DNA of 64,000 nt from Bacillota bacterium (GTDB lineage: Bacteria; Bacillota; Clostridia; Christensenellales; SZUA-584). The stretch spans positions 71,008 to 135,007 of the forward strand of contig JAEZJG010000007.1 in NCBI GenBank assembly GCA_023415795.1. The letters are read 5' to 3'. The position numbers were made by a program, and so were the translations under genes. Under the pieces are notes generated by a model, which was given only the letters and a program-made list of their open reading frames with translations, had not been told where the DNA came from and ran no database searches. Position 1 is the stretch's first letter; every line of letters starts with the position of its first letter. This document shows positions 1 through 7,397 of the stretch, piece by piece.

Positions 1-34
1 AAGAGTCTCCTACCAGCAGTATTTTCTTTTCCAT
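1..34 (-). CDS. 5' end of an unidentified gene (partial, runs off the window)
   Basis: An ATG at 34 preceded by a strong GGAAGGAG ribosome binding site (38-45, minus strand) opens a frame reading MEKKILLVGDS before the window edge. Only 11 residues are visible, so no family can be assigned. The start resembles the first beta strand of flavodoxin-like, receiver or glutamine-amidotransferase-like folds. It lies 46 bp downstream of the tetR-type gene on the same strand and may be co-transcribed with it. Confidence 0.5.
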   Translation of the reverse strand, partial: MEKKILLVGDS

Positions 35-79
35 AATCTCCTTCCTTTCATAATTCAATATGAAGCACCAGTCAGTTTT

Positions 80-643
80 TTATACATTCATTGAAATATG
101 AGTGCAAATATCCTTTTCGCGTACATCGTCAGTTCCCAAAGCACGGTGCAGTATCACGCTGTCCAAGGCCACAAAAATGGCGTCTGCCACCTTACGATAA
201 TTTGTGCAGCCCACTTTGAGCAGCCCGGCCTCCGCCATCGTACGCCACTTTGCCATGCGATCGTGCAGCAGCTTGCGGATAACCGCGTTGCCCAAAATCG
301 CGTCGGCCAGCAGGCAGATGTGCAGGCGGCAACTATCCGCAGAATTGAAGACTAAAGAAAAGAGCCTCTCCAGCGCAGCATCCAATGCCATGCCCGGCGT
401 AATGTCGTCAATCCATGCAAACAAGCTGTCCGTCACCTCCGAAAGATGAAACTCCGTCACCTCATAGATCAAATGATCCTTAGAGGGATAGTAGTACGAA
501 ACGGTGCCTTTAGACAGCTTCACTGTTTTTGCTATGTCCGATATGCTGGTGGCATGAACGCCATGGTTGCAAAAAAGCTGAGCAGCTGTATTCAATATCG
601 TCAATCGATTATCTTCAAATTGAGTTGATAGCTTTTTTGACAT
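80..643 (-). CDS. TetR/AcrR family transcriptional regulator
   Basis: This 187-residue protein has an N-terminal TetR DNA-binding domain. Residues about 12-58 hold the helix-turn-helix, with the characteristic stretch SISDIAKTVKLSKGTVSYYY. The remainder is a variable all-helical ligand and dimerisation domain whose inducer cannot be predicted. I placed the start at the ATG at 643, preceded by AGGTGG (648-653). An upstream in-frame ATG at 691 has no ribosome binding site and would put the operator palindrome (667-682) inside the gene. Autorepression is therefore likely, and the partial gene downstream (34-1) may be part of the same regulated unit. Confidence 0.9.
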   Translation of the reverse strand: MSKKLSTQFEDNRLTILNTAAQLFCNHGVHATSISDIAKTVKLSKGTVSYYYPSKDHLIYEVTEFHLSEVTDSLFAWIDDITPGMALDAALERLFSLVFNSADSCRLHICLLADAILGNAVIRKLLHDRMAKWRTMAEAGLLKVGCTNYRKVADAIFVALDSVILHRALGTDDVREKDICTHISMNV

Positions 644-666
644 AAAACCACCTAAAACTAAATTTA

Positions 667-682
667 TCGGACAATTGTCCGA
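667..682. promoter_or_regulatory. Palindromic operator upstream of tetR-type gene
   Basis: TCGGACAATTGTCCGA is a perfect 16-bp palindrome lying 24 bp upstream of the chosen start codon of the TetR-type regulator. Size, symmetry and position fit a TetR operator used for autoregulation. Binding is inferred. Confidence 0.6.
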
Positions 683-770
683 CATAATCATATCACAGTG
701 AGTTTATCGTATCAATCAGGTTTTTGTGAACATTTTGAGTTATTTGAAAATATATAAGCGGTAAAGTGTC

Positions 771-799
771 TTTCAAATAATTGGACTATGCTTTATAAT
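771..799 (+). promoter_or_regulatory. Candidate sigma-A promoter for parAB
   Basis: A perfect TATAAT (794-799) sits 17 bp after a weak TTTCAA -35 (771-776), about 105 bp upstream of the parA start. Only the -10 is convincing. Confidence 0.4.
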
Positions 800-902
800 A
801 GATTGTCGAGGTCTACGCTCCAACAGAATTGTATTGTTACTTTACGCAAGAGGCAATGACGGGGCAGGGGTCGAACAATATCGAAGAGGATGGATATTCT
901 GG

Positions 903-1682
903 ATGTCAAAGATAATCGCCATAGCGAATCAGAAGGGCGGCGTTGGTAAGACGACGACTGCCGTTAATCTTAGCGCATGTATCGCGGAAAAGGGGCTCAA
1001 AGTGCTGCTCATTGATATTGACCCGCAGGGCAACACAACCAGCGGCTTCGGAATCGAAAAAGCAAAACTGAAGCACTCCGTATACGACGTATTGATAAAC
1101 GGCGTAGATCCCAAGATGGCGGTATGCAAAACGATGATTGATACGCTGGACATCATCCCGGCAAATATCGATCTCGTGGGGGCAGAGGTGGAACTGGTAT
1201 CGCGCATGGCGCGTGAACAGATAATGAAAACAGCGCTCAGCAGCATCCGAAAGGATTATGACTTTATCTTCATGGATTGTCCGCCGTCGCTGGGGCTCAT
1301 TACTGTGAATGCGCTCACAGCGGCAGATAAAATTTTAGTACCGATACAGTGCGAGTATTATGCGTTGGAAGGGCTCTCTCAGCTCATTAACACAGTCAAG
1401 CTTGTTAAGGCAAATCTCAATCCTAATCTTGAGGTCGAAGGTGTTGTTCTCACAATGTACGACAGCCGGACCAATCTCTCAGCGCAGGTGGTGGAAGAGG
1501 TTAAACGCTTCTTTAAGAACAAGGTATACAAGACGGTGATTCCCCGTAATGTGCGCTTGGGGGAAGCGCCCAGCTTCGGTCTTCCCATCATTCGCTACGA
1601 TGCCAACTGCTTGGGTACGCAATGCTACAATGAATTGGCTAATGAAGTGATCAGCTTCAACAATGGGGGGAAGGTGTCATGA
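903..1682 (+). CDS. parA: ParA/Soj chromosome partitioning ATPase
   Basis: ParA is a deviant Walker-type ATPase that binds DNA as an ATP sandwich dimer and, with ParB, acts in chromosome segregation and initiation control. The 259-residue protein opens with MSKIIAIANQKGGVGKTTT, the deviant Walker A motif with its signature lysine. It also has the Walker A' stretch DIDPQGN and a Walker B motif FMDCPPSLG. The length fits Soj (about 253 residues). Start 903 was chosen because the conserved protein begins there; AGAGGA (885-890) precedes it at a rather long distance. The gene overlaps parB by an ATGA. Confidence 0.96.
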   Translation: MSKIIAIANQKGGVGKTTTAVNLSACIAEKGLKVLLIDIDPQGNTTSGFGIEKAKLKHSVYDVLINGVDPKMAVCKTMIDTLDIIPANIDLVGAEVELVSRMAREQIMKTALSSIRKDYDFIFMDCPPSLGLITVNALTAADKILVPIQCEYYALEGLSQLINTVKLVKANLNPNLEVEGVVLTMYDSRTNLSAQVVEEVKRFFKNKVYKTVIPRNVRLGEAPSFGLPIIRYDANCLGTQCYNELANEVISFNNGGKVS

Positions 1683-2536
1683 AGCAGCAGCGTCTGGGAA
1701 AGGGATTGGGCGCATTAATTGGTGAGGAACCTCAGTCGGTTTCCGGTGACGAGGTTTTGGGTGTCCGCGAGGTAGAAGTCAACGAGATTGATCCTAATGT
1801 GGGGCAGCCAAGAAAGCACTTTGACACAGAAGCGCTGGAAGGCTTATCGCAATCTATAAAAGCCTATGGTATAGTGCAGCCTATTATCGTCCGGAAGATC
1901 GATGACCGATACTCAATTATCGCGGGCGAGCGCCGTTATCGTGCTGCACGCATGGCAGGTCTTAAAACAGTTCCCGTCGTCGTTAAGGAATATACGGATA
2001 CCGAGCTGATGGAAGTGTCTCTGGTAGAGAACTTACAGCGGGAAGACCTGAATCCGATCGAAGAAGCGCAAGCTATGCAGCTGCTGATGAGTGAACACGC
2101 GCTGACGCAAGAAGAGCTGTCGGAGCGGCTGGGAAAATCACGCAGCGCCGTCGCCAATACGTTGCGCCTACTCAATCTGCCGGAAAACATCAGAGGCATG
2201 GTAATTGCCGGATCGCTCACCAGCGGACATGCTCGCTGTCTCGTTGCTCTCAAAACGGATGAACAAAGAACAAAGCTGGCAAATCGCATCATCGCTGAAG
2301 ATTTGTCTGTACGTGCGACTGAAGAGCTTGTTAAAATGGCAGATGCGCAGCCTAAGGAGAAGAAGGAGAAACCGGCACCGCCGGAGATAGAATCTGCTGA
2401 AAAGGCTTTGACTTCGGCCTTAGGCACAAGGGTACAGATAACAGGAAATCTGAAGCAGGGTAAAATCATTCTCACCTATTACAATGAAAATCAGTTAGAA
2501 TCCCTTTACGACTTTCTTTTGACCAGTAAGCAATAA
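1679..2536 (+). CDS. parB: ParB/Spo0J chromosome partitioning protein
   Basis: ParB is a CTP-dependent DNA clamp that loads at parS and spreads. The 285-residue protein starts with the ParA-stimulating tail (KQQRLGKGLGALIGEE). It then carries the ParB/Srx domain with the GERRYRA motif (about residues 80-90), the helix-turn-helix with QEELSERLGKSRSAVANTLRLL (about 145-165), and a C-terminal dimerisation domain. It overlaps parA by four bases and is followed immediately by three parS sites and a terminator. Confidence 0.96.
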   Translation: MKQQRLGKGLGALIGEEPQSVSGDEVLGVREVEVNEIDPNVGQPRKHFDTEALEGLSQSIKAYGIVQPIIVRKIDDRYSIIAGERRYRAARMAGLKTVPVVVKEYTDTELMEVSLVENLQREDLNPIEEAQAMQLLMSEHALTQEELSERLGKSRSAVANTLRLLNLPENIRGMVIAGSLTSGHARCLVALKTDEQRTKLANRIIAEDLSVRATEELVKMADAQPKEKKEKPAPPEIESAEKALTSALGTRVQITGNLKQGKIILTYYNENQLESLYDFLLTSKQ

Positions 2537-2552
2537 TGTTTCACGTGAAACA
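2537..2552. other. parS: parS site 1
   Basis: TGTTTCACGTGAAACA is an exact match to the Firmicutes parS consensus, one base after the parB stop codon. Symmetry extends to 18 bp (2536-2553). Confidence 0.93.
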
Positions 2553-2564
2553 TACAGACATCTC

Positions 2565-2590
2565 AAAGACCGCACATTGTGGTCTTTTTA
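2565..2590 (+). terminator. Rho-independent terminator of parAB
   Basis: AAAGACC (2565-2571) pairs with GGTCTTT (2581-2587) and runs into a T tract. It lies just after parS site 1. Confidence 0.75.
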
Positions 2591-2597
2591 TTTACAC

Positions 2598-2613
2598 TGT
2601 TTCACGTGAAACA
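2598..2613. other. parS: parS site 2
   Basis: A second exact TGTTTCACGTGAAACA, lying between the convergent terminators of parAB and cvpA. Confidence 0.93.
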
Positions 2614-2638
2614 AAAAGGCCTGCATTAACCGCAGGCT
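2613..2638 (-). terminator. Terminator of the cvpA operon
   Basis: Read on the minus strand, GCCTGC pairs with GCAGGC around a short loop, followed by CTTTTTG. It abuts parS site 2. Confidence 0.75.
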
Positions 2639-2651
2639 TAAGTCGATAATT

Positions 2652-2667
2652 TGTTTCACGTGAAACG
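2652..2667. other. parS: parS site 3
   Basis: TGTTTCACGTGAAACG differs from consensus only at the last base and directly abuts the cvpA stop codon. Confidence 0.88.
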
Positions 2668-3375
2668 CTATACCGTGCCTCTGATGAGATGGAGAAAGAA
2701 GTTATTATTAAAGAAGAACATACCGACAGTAGAGCCTTGAAAATATTCAACCACTTTATCAACAGGAATGAACAATATCGCCGCTGGCACAACCACAACA
2801 ATGATGAAGCATATCATGATGCCGCGAATGCCGCCGAAAAGTGCGCCTGACACTCTGTCGTATTGCCGAAGCTCCGGAAACTTAACCGTGTATCCAACAG
2901 CGCCTAGCACAAACATGTAAACGATGCGCGCCAGAATGAAGACAAGAGCAAAGGAGATAATGTTCAGCACAGCGCTCACCATCGTCATGTTGAAGTAGTC
3001 GCCCACGGTTGAGATTCCGCTGGACGCAAAAGCTTTGTGTTCGACGTTCTGACGGATAAGCGTCGCGAAGGGCTCTGTAGCGGATGAGGTAGAGATGATG
3101 GTGGTGAGCTGAGACGAACTCAGATTATCTACCAGCAGCCGTGAGTTTTCAAATGATGCGATTTTTTCCGAACCTTCAGTGAAGTACAGCAGAAAATTAA
3201 ATATTGTTTTGTTGGCCTTGAAGGCAACCGCTACCACCGGGTAAAGAAGGTATGAGGTAATGATGGATAAAAAAATTGAGCCAAGGCTAAGAGCCGAATG
3301 AAGAAAACCTTTGTTGAAGCCTTCCAGCACGGCAATGGCGATTATCAGTAAAAAGAAAACGTTGACTAAGTTCAT
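2668..3375 (-). CDS. CvpA family membrane protein
   Basis: This 235-residue integral membrane protein belongs to the CvpA (colicin V production) family. The N-terminus MNLVNVFFLLIIAIAVLEGF is a hydrophobic helix followed by the family's conserved GFxxG-like turn (EGFNKGFLHS). Further hydrophobic segments lie at about 35-52, 135-160 and 185-210, with DRVSGALFGGIRG as the conserved C-terminal loop. An extracytoplasmic insertion spans about 60-125. It is the last gene of a two-gene minus-strand unit with the DUF5711 gene 21 bp upstream. Its molecular role is not established. Confidence 0.82.
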   Translation of the reverse strand: MNLVNVFFLLIIAIAVLEGFNKGFLHSALSLGSIFLSIITSYLLYPVVAVAFKANKTIFNFLLYFTEGSEKIASFENSRLLVDNLSSSQLTTIISTSSATEPFATLIRQNVEHKAFASSGISTVGDYFNMTMVSAVLNIISFALVFILARIVYMFVLGAVGYTVKFPELRQYDRVSGALFGGIRGIMICFIIVVVVPAAILFIPVDKVVEYFQGSTVGMFFFNNNFFLHLIRGTV

Positions 3376-3396
3376 CTGCCTTTACTCTCTTTCTGC

Positions 3397-4500
3397 CTAT
3401 GGCAGCGGCATCAATGATACTGTCGTGCCCTGCGTGATAAATACGAAACCCGGCATAGCTGCGCGTACATCGGTGACTTCAAAGGGAAGCTCATAGGTAC
3501 GCAGATACTTGCCTTCACCAGTATAAACGAAAAAATTGGTGTTTGCAAAGCAATATATCTTGTCGCCGCTGATGATGATGCGAAATACCTGCGGCGGAAG
3601 GTTTATCTTTGTCTCGTCGCCGGAAGACCGTATTACCCGGGCGATGTCGTAGGGTGCACCGTTACTGAGAACGTAGATAAACTTTGGATCGCCGATTGAA
3701 CTGACATACTCCGGCATCCAGCCGTAGGTAAGCAGCTCGCGGCTGGTGCCGGTGTTCGCCGCCGGATAAACGGTGAGCTGCCGCGTTCCCATCGCATAGA
3801 TGTCCTTGCCGAAAATCTTAACGCCCTCCACCAATTGATCCTTAAGTTCCTTGATACCAGTCATGGCTTGCGTTTCAGGACGGTAGGTCGATATGCGCGA
3901 CACCGGAACCGCGCCGGAAACGTCAAGCTCCAGCACATAAAGCTGATCTCCGTTCGAATCGAAGCCATAGTCCAGTATGTGCTTATCAGTCACTGTTATC
4001 TGATAAAGATTATTGCCAGAAAGATCAAAAATCAGTATATAGGCTGGCTGATTGTTTTCTAATATCTGCTTCACATACACCGCGACCTTGTTGACGCCTA
4101 CACGAACAGAATCTATTGAGCCGTCAATGCGCGTAGAGAAAAGCTGAATGCCGTTCTTATCGACGCACTGTATGGAATCCTCACCCACGGCGGCTATCAT
4201 ATAATCGTTTGCAATGAGATCAAGACCGCTTTCAACGAAGCTGCACTGCCAGATGCGCTTGCCGCTCGAGTCCATACAGGTAAGCAACGTATCGTTGAGA
4301 TAAACGACATTGCTGCCCACCGGCGCATACTCTGAGCCGGCGGCAAAGGGGAGAGGTATGAGAGTATCCTTAATTTCCCGTGCCCTTGTCAGCACCATGA
4401 TAAGCCCCGTTATAAGAACAAGCGTGACGACAGAAACACTGATGAGAAAAGCAAGCGCTTTGCGGGATATCTTTTTCTTTGGTTTTTTCTGATTATACAC
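3397..4500 (-). CDS. DUF5711-type membrane-anchored beta-propeller protein
   Basis: The protein of about 367 residues has a basic N-terminus, one transmembrane helix (about 20-42) and a large extracytoplasmic part. That part is built of repeated beta-rich units such as LTCMDSSGKRIWQC and IQCVDKNGIQLFSTRI, typical of PQQ-like propeller blades. From memory it matches the DUF5711 family, often beside cvpA in Clostridia. I favour a GTG start at 4500, seven bases after AGGAG (4508-4512). The ATG at 4506 would be one base from that site. Function is unknown; a scaffold or envelope-sensing role is conceivable. Confidence 0.78.
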   Translation of the reverse strand: MYNQKKPKKKISRKALAFLISVSVVTLVLITGLIMVLTRAREIKDTLIPLPFAAGSEYAPVGSNVVYLNDTLLTCMDSSGKRIWQCSFVESGLDLIANDYMIAAVGEDSIQCVDKNGIQLFSTRIDGSIDSVRVGVNKVAVYVKQILENNQPAYILIFDLSGNNLYQITVTDKHILDYGFDSNGDQLYVLELDVSGAVPVSRISTYRPETQAMTGIKELKDQLVEGVKIFGKDIYAMGTRQLTVYPAANTGTSRELLTYGWMPEYVSSIGDPKFIYVLSNGAPYDIARVIRSSGDETKINLPPQVFRIIISGDKIYCFANTNFFVYTGEGKYLRTYELPFEVTDVRAAMPGFVFITQGTTVSLMPLP

Positions 4501-4560
4501 GTGCATACTCCTATGTATTATTAAAGAGCATTATAACACAAAAAAAGAAGCATTGCAGAA

Positions 4561-4591
4561 CGCAAAATAAAACCGGACATTGAAGTCCGGT
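4561..4591 (-). terminator. Terminator after the lipid kinase gene
   Basis: On the minus strand CCGGAC/GTCCGG forms a six-pair stem (4573-4590) followed by TTTTATTTTG. It begins at the stop codon of the kinase gene. Confidence 0.8.
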
Positions 4592-5460
4592 CAGGGGCAG
4601 AAAACTCTTAAAGCTTTGGGTATGATGGAGAGGCGGGCGGGAGTCTGTCCATATATTTCGCCGTCCACATTGAAAGGAAGAAGTTTATCGCTGCTAATAT
4701 GCAGTTCGCTGCAGGTAAACAGCTCATGACAGGGTATCTTATCGATTAGACCTTTCTTAAGCTTGGGCAGTTCCACCAGTATTCGCCAGTTAGGTACTCT
4801 GTTGATGATCATCACGTTGAAAAGACCGTCCGCTACGTCGGCCTGTGGGGCGACATTGAGACCGCCGCCGTAACATTTGCCGTTGGCGATTGCAATAGTC
4901 AAGACCTTACGGCGGTAGGTATTTCCATTAATCTTGACTTCAAGTGAAACACTCTTATAGCCAAAGACGGTGAGGAAAATACCAAGGAAGTACGCGAAGC
5001 CGCCGGTGAAGGTACGCCTCACCTTCTCAACATTCTTGAGAACCTCGACGTCGAAGCCGGTACCCGCAACGTTGAGAAAGTAGCGGTCTCCCACCAAACC
5101 TATGTCGACTTGTCTTCTATTACCGGCCAAGATGATATCCAGCGCTTCGGCTGCGTCGCGCGGAACGTCGATAGCCTGCCGAAAGTCGTTGCCTGTGCCG
5201 GCGGGTATCACGCCTAAGGTTTCTTCTGTGCCCTGCAATATGCCGGCGATTTCAAGCAGCGTGCCGTCGCCGCCCACAGAAATGATGCCGTCGTAGCCCT
5301 TGCCCACCACGCTGCGCGCAAGTTCAATGGCGTGCTCCCGGTACTGCGTTTCAAGTACGTCGTATTGAATGCTGCGCTCGCCTAAAATGCGGGTAACGGT
5401 TTGCATGGCTTTTTGTGAACGTCCAGCTCCGGCGGTGGGATTGAAAATGATACAGTACAT
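4591..5460 (-). CDS. Diacylglycerol/lipid kinase family protein (YegS/BmrU type)
   Basis: The 289-residue protein belongs to the DAGK catalytic-domain superfamily, which phosphorylates diacylglycerol or related lipids with ATP at the cytoplasmic membrane face. The nucleotide-binding signatures are clear: IIFNPTAGAGRS at the N-terminus, SVGGDGTLLEI (about 60-70) and GVIPAGTGNDFRQA (about 84-97). The C-terminal beta-sandwich ends with VDGEIYGQTPA. Length is normal. Substrate specificity (DgkB-like or other lipid) cannot be decided. It is monocistronic, with its own terminator. Confidence 0.88.
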   Translation of the reverse strand: MYCIIFNPTAGAGRSQKAMQTVTRILGERSIQYDVLETQYREHAIELARSVVGKGYDGIISVGGDGTLLEIAGILQGTEETLGVIPAGTGNDFRQAIDVPRDAAEALDIILAGNRRQVDIGLVGDRYFLNVAGTGFDVEVLKNVEKVRRTFTGGFAYFLGIFLTVFGYKSVSLEVKINGNTYRRKVLTIAIANGKCYGGGLNVAPQADVADGLFNVMIINRVPNWRILVELPKLKKGLIDKIPCHELFTCSELHISSDKLLPFNVDGEIYGQTPARLSIIPKALRVFCP

Positions 5461-5593
5461 ATGCGCCCCCCAGATGCGTCGATTTGCACCATAATACTAA
5501 ATTCGACACGGAATGTACAGAACAAAGTGTCGTTGAGTGACTAGAGCACGCAAAAATAAAACAAAGAGGCTAAATGCCAAAATATATTAAGCG

Positions 5594-6499
5594 TTAATCG
5601 GCTTTGGGCACAGAGCATGTATTCTGCTGTGTTTTTCTTTCGGCGAAGAGGCTGGCGATCATTCCGCCGGTGACAAAGATACCGCCCGCCAAATTGAGCA
5701 AAGAGAAGCTGCCGGACATCAGAGTGTCCAGCAGTATGCCGGAGAAGACCTGTCCGATGAATTGCAGCAGCGTTGCGTAGAGAGCAGATATTTTACATAC
5801 GATAGCGCTCAGCAGTGTGACGACAATGACTCCCATTAAACCGCCGGTGTAGATTAAAACGTTGGGCGACAGAGAAAAGGGCTGTGTGAGTAGCGGCTCG
5901 TCTGCGCCCAGCAGCAGCATGACGATGACAGAAACCGAGAGCCCGACGATGTAGTTGAAGAAGGTGCTTTGCAGCATGCCAGCTTTTAGCGCGAGACGTG
6001 CGTTGAAGGAGCGGGACACGACGATACAAACGCCGCTGAGCAGAGCAAAGATGATGGGCAGGAGTATGCTCACATCAAACGGCCAAAGCATGGTTGATAG
6101 CCCGATGATAACCAGAACGATGCCGGGCAGTTTTCTGGCGGTGAAAGGATGCTTCGCCATTTGGAATAAGCCAAACTGATCCACAAGCAGCGAGGTCAGC
6201 GTTTGACCCAGCAGACCCAGTGCTAATATGGCGGAAACGCTGATGCGTCCAAAGGCCAAGTTGCAAAAAACAACGGTGCCCACGCCAGCCGCGCCACCCA
6301 GATAAAGGTGAAAAGGCAGCCTGCCTGCGGGAAATAGCCGCTGCTTTTTGGTGAGCAGCAAAAGCGATATTAGGGTGAGCCCGATGATGTGGATGAGCAC
6401 TGAGGAGGAATAAGCACCGTAATAGGTACCCATTTCTCCATTCACGGCAATCATCAGCGTACACAGTATGCCGGATATCACGGACAACAGATAATACAT
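5594..6499 (-). CDS. DMT superfamily transporter, DUF606/YdcZ type
   Basis: This 301-residue membrane protein has ten predicted hydrophobic helices in two homologous halves. Repeat-related features are LIHIIGLTLISLLLL in the first half and TFFNYIVGLSVSVIVMLLL in the second. This architecture fits the DUF606 branch of drug/metabolite transporters. The start at 6499 follows AGGAGGT (6507-6513) with ideal spacing. The gene is divergent from a Crp/Fnr regulator across a 16-bp palindrome and is probably its target. Substrate is unknown. Confidence 0.85.
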   Translation of the reverse strand: MYYLLSVISGILCTLMIAVNGEMGTYYGAYSSSVLIHIIGLTLISLLLLTKKQRLFPAGRLPFHLYLGGAAGVGTVVFCNLAFGRISVSAILALGLLGQTLTSLLVDQFGLFQMAKHPFTARKLPGIVLVIIGLSTMLWPFDVSILLPIIFALLSGVCIVVSRSFNARLALKAGMLQSTFFNYIVGLSVSVIVMLLLGADEPLLTQPFSLSPNVLIYTGGLMGVIVVTLLSAIVCKISALYATLLQFIGQVFSGILLDTLMSGSFSLLNLAGGIFVTGGMIASLFAERKTQQNTCSVPKAD

Positions 6500-6534
6500 T
6501 TTGCAGACCTCCTGACGGCATAATAACATGATTG

Positions 6535-6564
6535 TTGACGTGATAATATGACATATGTCATACT
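6535..6564 (+). promoter_or_regulatory. Candidate promoter of the Crp/Fnr gene
   Basis: TTGACG (6535-6540) and CATACT (6559-6564) are 18 bp apart. The predicted transcript would begin near 6571, only a few bases before the ATG at 6577. The palindrome at 6547-6562 lies in the spacer. Confidence 0.45.
6547..6562. promoter_or_regulatory. 16-bp palindrome, candidate Crp/Fnr operator
   Basis: TATGACATATGTCATA is a perfect palindrome between the divergent transporter and Crp/Fnr genes. It lies inside the predicted Crp/Fnr promoter. Position and symmetry suit autoregulation and joint control of the transporter. Confidence 0.6.
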
Positions 6565-6576
6565 GTGCGCGAGGTG

Positions 6577-7248
6577 ATGGATATCACAAAGCAAAAACTG
6601 CGCCCGGAGCATCTATATGCTCTCGATGAATATGGATTGACTGACATGTGTATGCAAGACATTGCCGTGTTCTATTTCCAAAGAAACGAATTCATTGTGC
6701 GGCAAGGGGACATTTGCGAATACGTTTTTCTGGTGCTGGCGGGCAGGATGAAGGTGTTCATCGATTCGCCCAACGGCAAGACACTGCTTTTTTGCTTCTA
6801 TGCGAAAAGCGGCATTTTGGGGGAGGCTGAGTTTGCGGCCGACAGAGACATTGCCGGCACCAGCGTGCAAGCAATAACGGACGTGTACTGCATCGGCATA
6901 CCGCGCAGACGGTATCAGGCATACTTGAAGAGCAACGTTGTTTTTTTGAGTAAGGTGAGCGAGGCATTGGCGGGAAAGCTTTTTCGCAGCACCCGCAACA
7001 GTGCGGTGACGATATTGTATTCGGTGGAGGCGCGGCTGTGCGCATACATTTCGATGGCCAGCGACAACGACAGGTTTTGCGAGAAACTGACGGAGGTTTC
7101 GGAGCTGCTGGGGACAAGCTATCGCCATTTGCTGCGGACGCTGGACAAGCTGTGTTCCTTGGGTATTCTGCAAAAGGCACACAAGGGGTATTTGGTGGTG
7201 GATAGAAAGGCTCTGGAACAAAAGGGCGACGATTATTATCTGGCATAG
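6577..7248 (+). CDS. Crp/Fnr family transcriptional regulator
   Basis: The 223-residue protein has an N-terminal cyclic-nucleotide-binding-type beta roll (about 25-115) containing VRQGDICEYVFLVLAGRMKVF and GILGEAEF. A dimerisation helix follows, then a C-terminal winged helix (about 165-215) with the recognition region VSELLGTSYRHLLRTLDKLCSLGIL. No FNR-type cysteine cluster is visible at the N-terminus, so an iron-sulfur sensor is unlikely. The start is uncertain. GAGGTG abuts the ATG at 6577, and GTG codons at 6565 and 6574 are in frame. The predicted promoter suggests a nearly leaderless message. Confidence 0.85.
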   Translation: MDITKQKLRPEHLYALDEYGLTDMCMQDIAVFYFQRNEFIVRQGDICEYVFLVLAGRMKVFIDSPNGKTLLFCFYAKSGILGEAEFAADRDIAGTSVQAITDVYCIGIPRRRYQAYLKSNVVFLSKVSEALAGKLFRSTRNSAVTILYSVEARLCAYISMASDNDRFCEKLTEVSELLGTSYRHLLRTLDKLCSLGILQKAHKGYLVVDRKALEQKGDDYYLA

Positions 7249-7297
7249 TCGCAAAATCAAAATTTACATTCAGGCCATAAACTAGCGCGGATTTTGA

Positions 7298-7327
7298 TTG
7301 ACGCTGAACTCTTTATTATGTTAGTAT
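7298..7327 (+). promoter_or_regulatory. Candidate purA promoter
   Basis: TTGACG (7298-7303) and TAGTAT (7322-7327) are separated by 18 bp. A transcript from here would start just before the hairpin at 7341. Confidence 0.4.
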
Positions 7328-7340
7328 GGCGTAGGACACA

Positions 7341-7369
7341 AAAGCGGGAGCGAATGGCCCCCGCTTTTT
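7341..7369 (+). terminator. Terminator-like hairpin between the Crp/Fnr gene and purA
   Basis: AAAGCGGG (7341-7348) pairs with CCCGCTTT (7360-7367) and ends in a short T run. It probably ends the Crp/Fnr transcript. Because it also lies downstream of the predicted purA promoter it could act as a purA leader attenuator. Confidence 0.65.
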
Positions 7370-7397
7370 AAATCTGATGATGGGTCAGGAGAATAAT

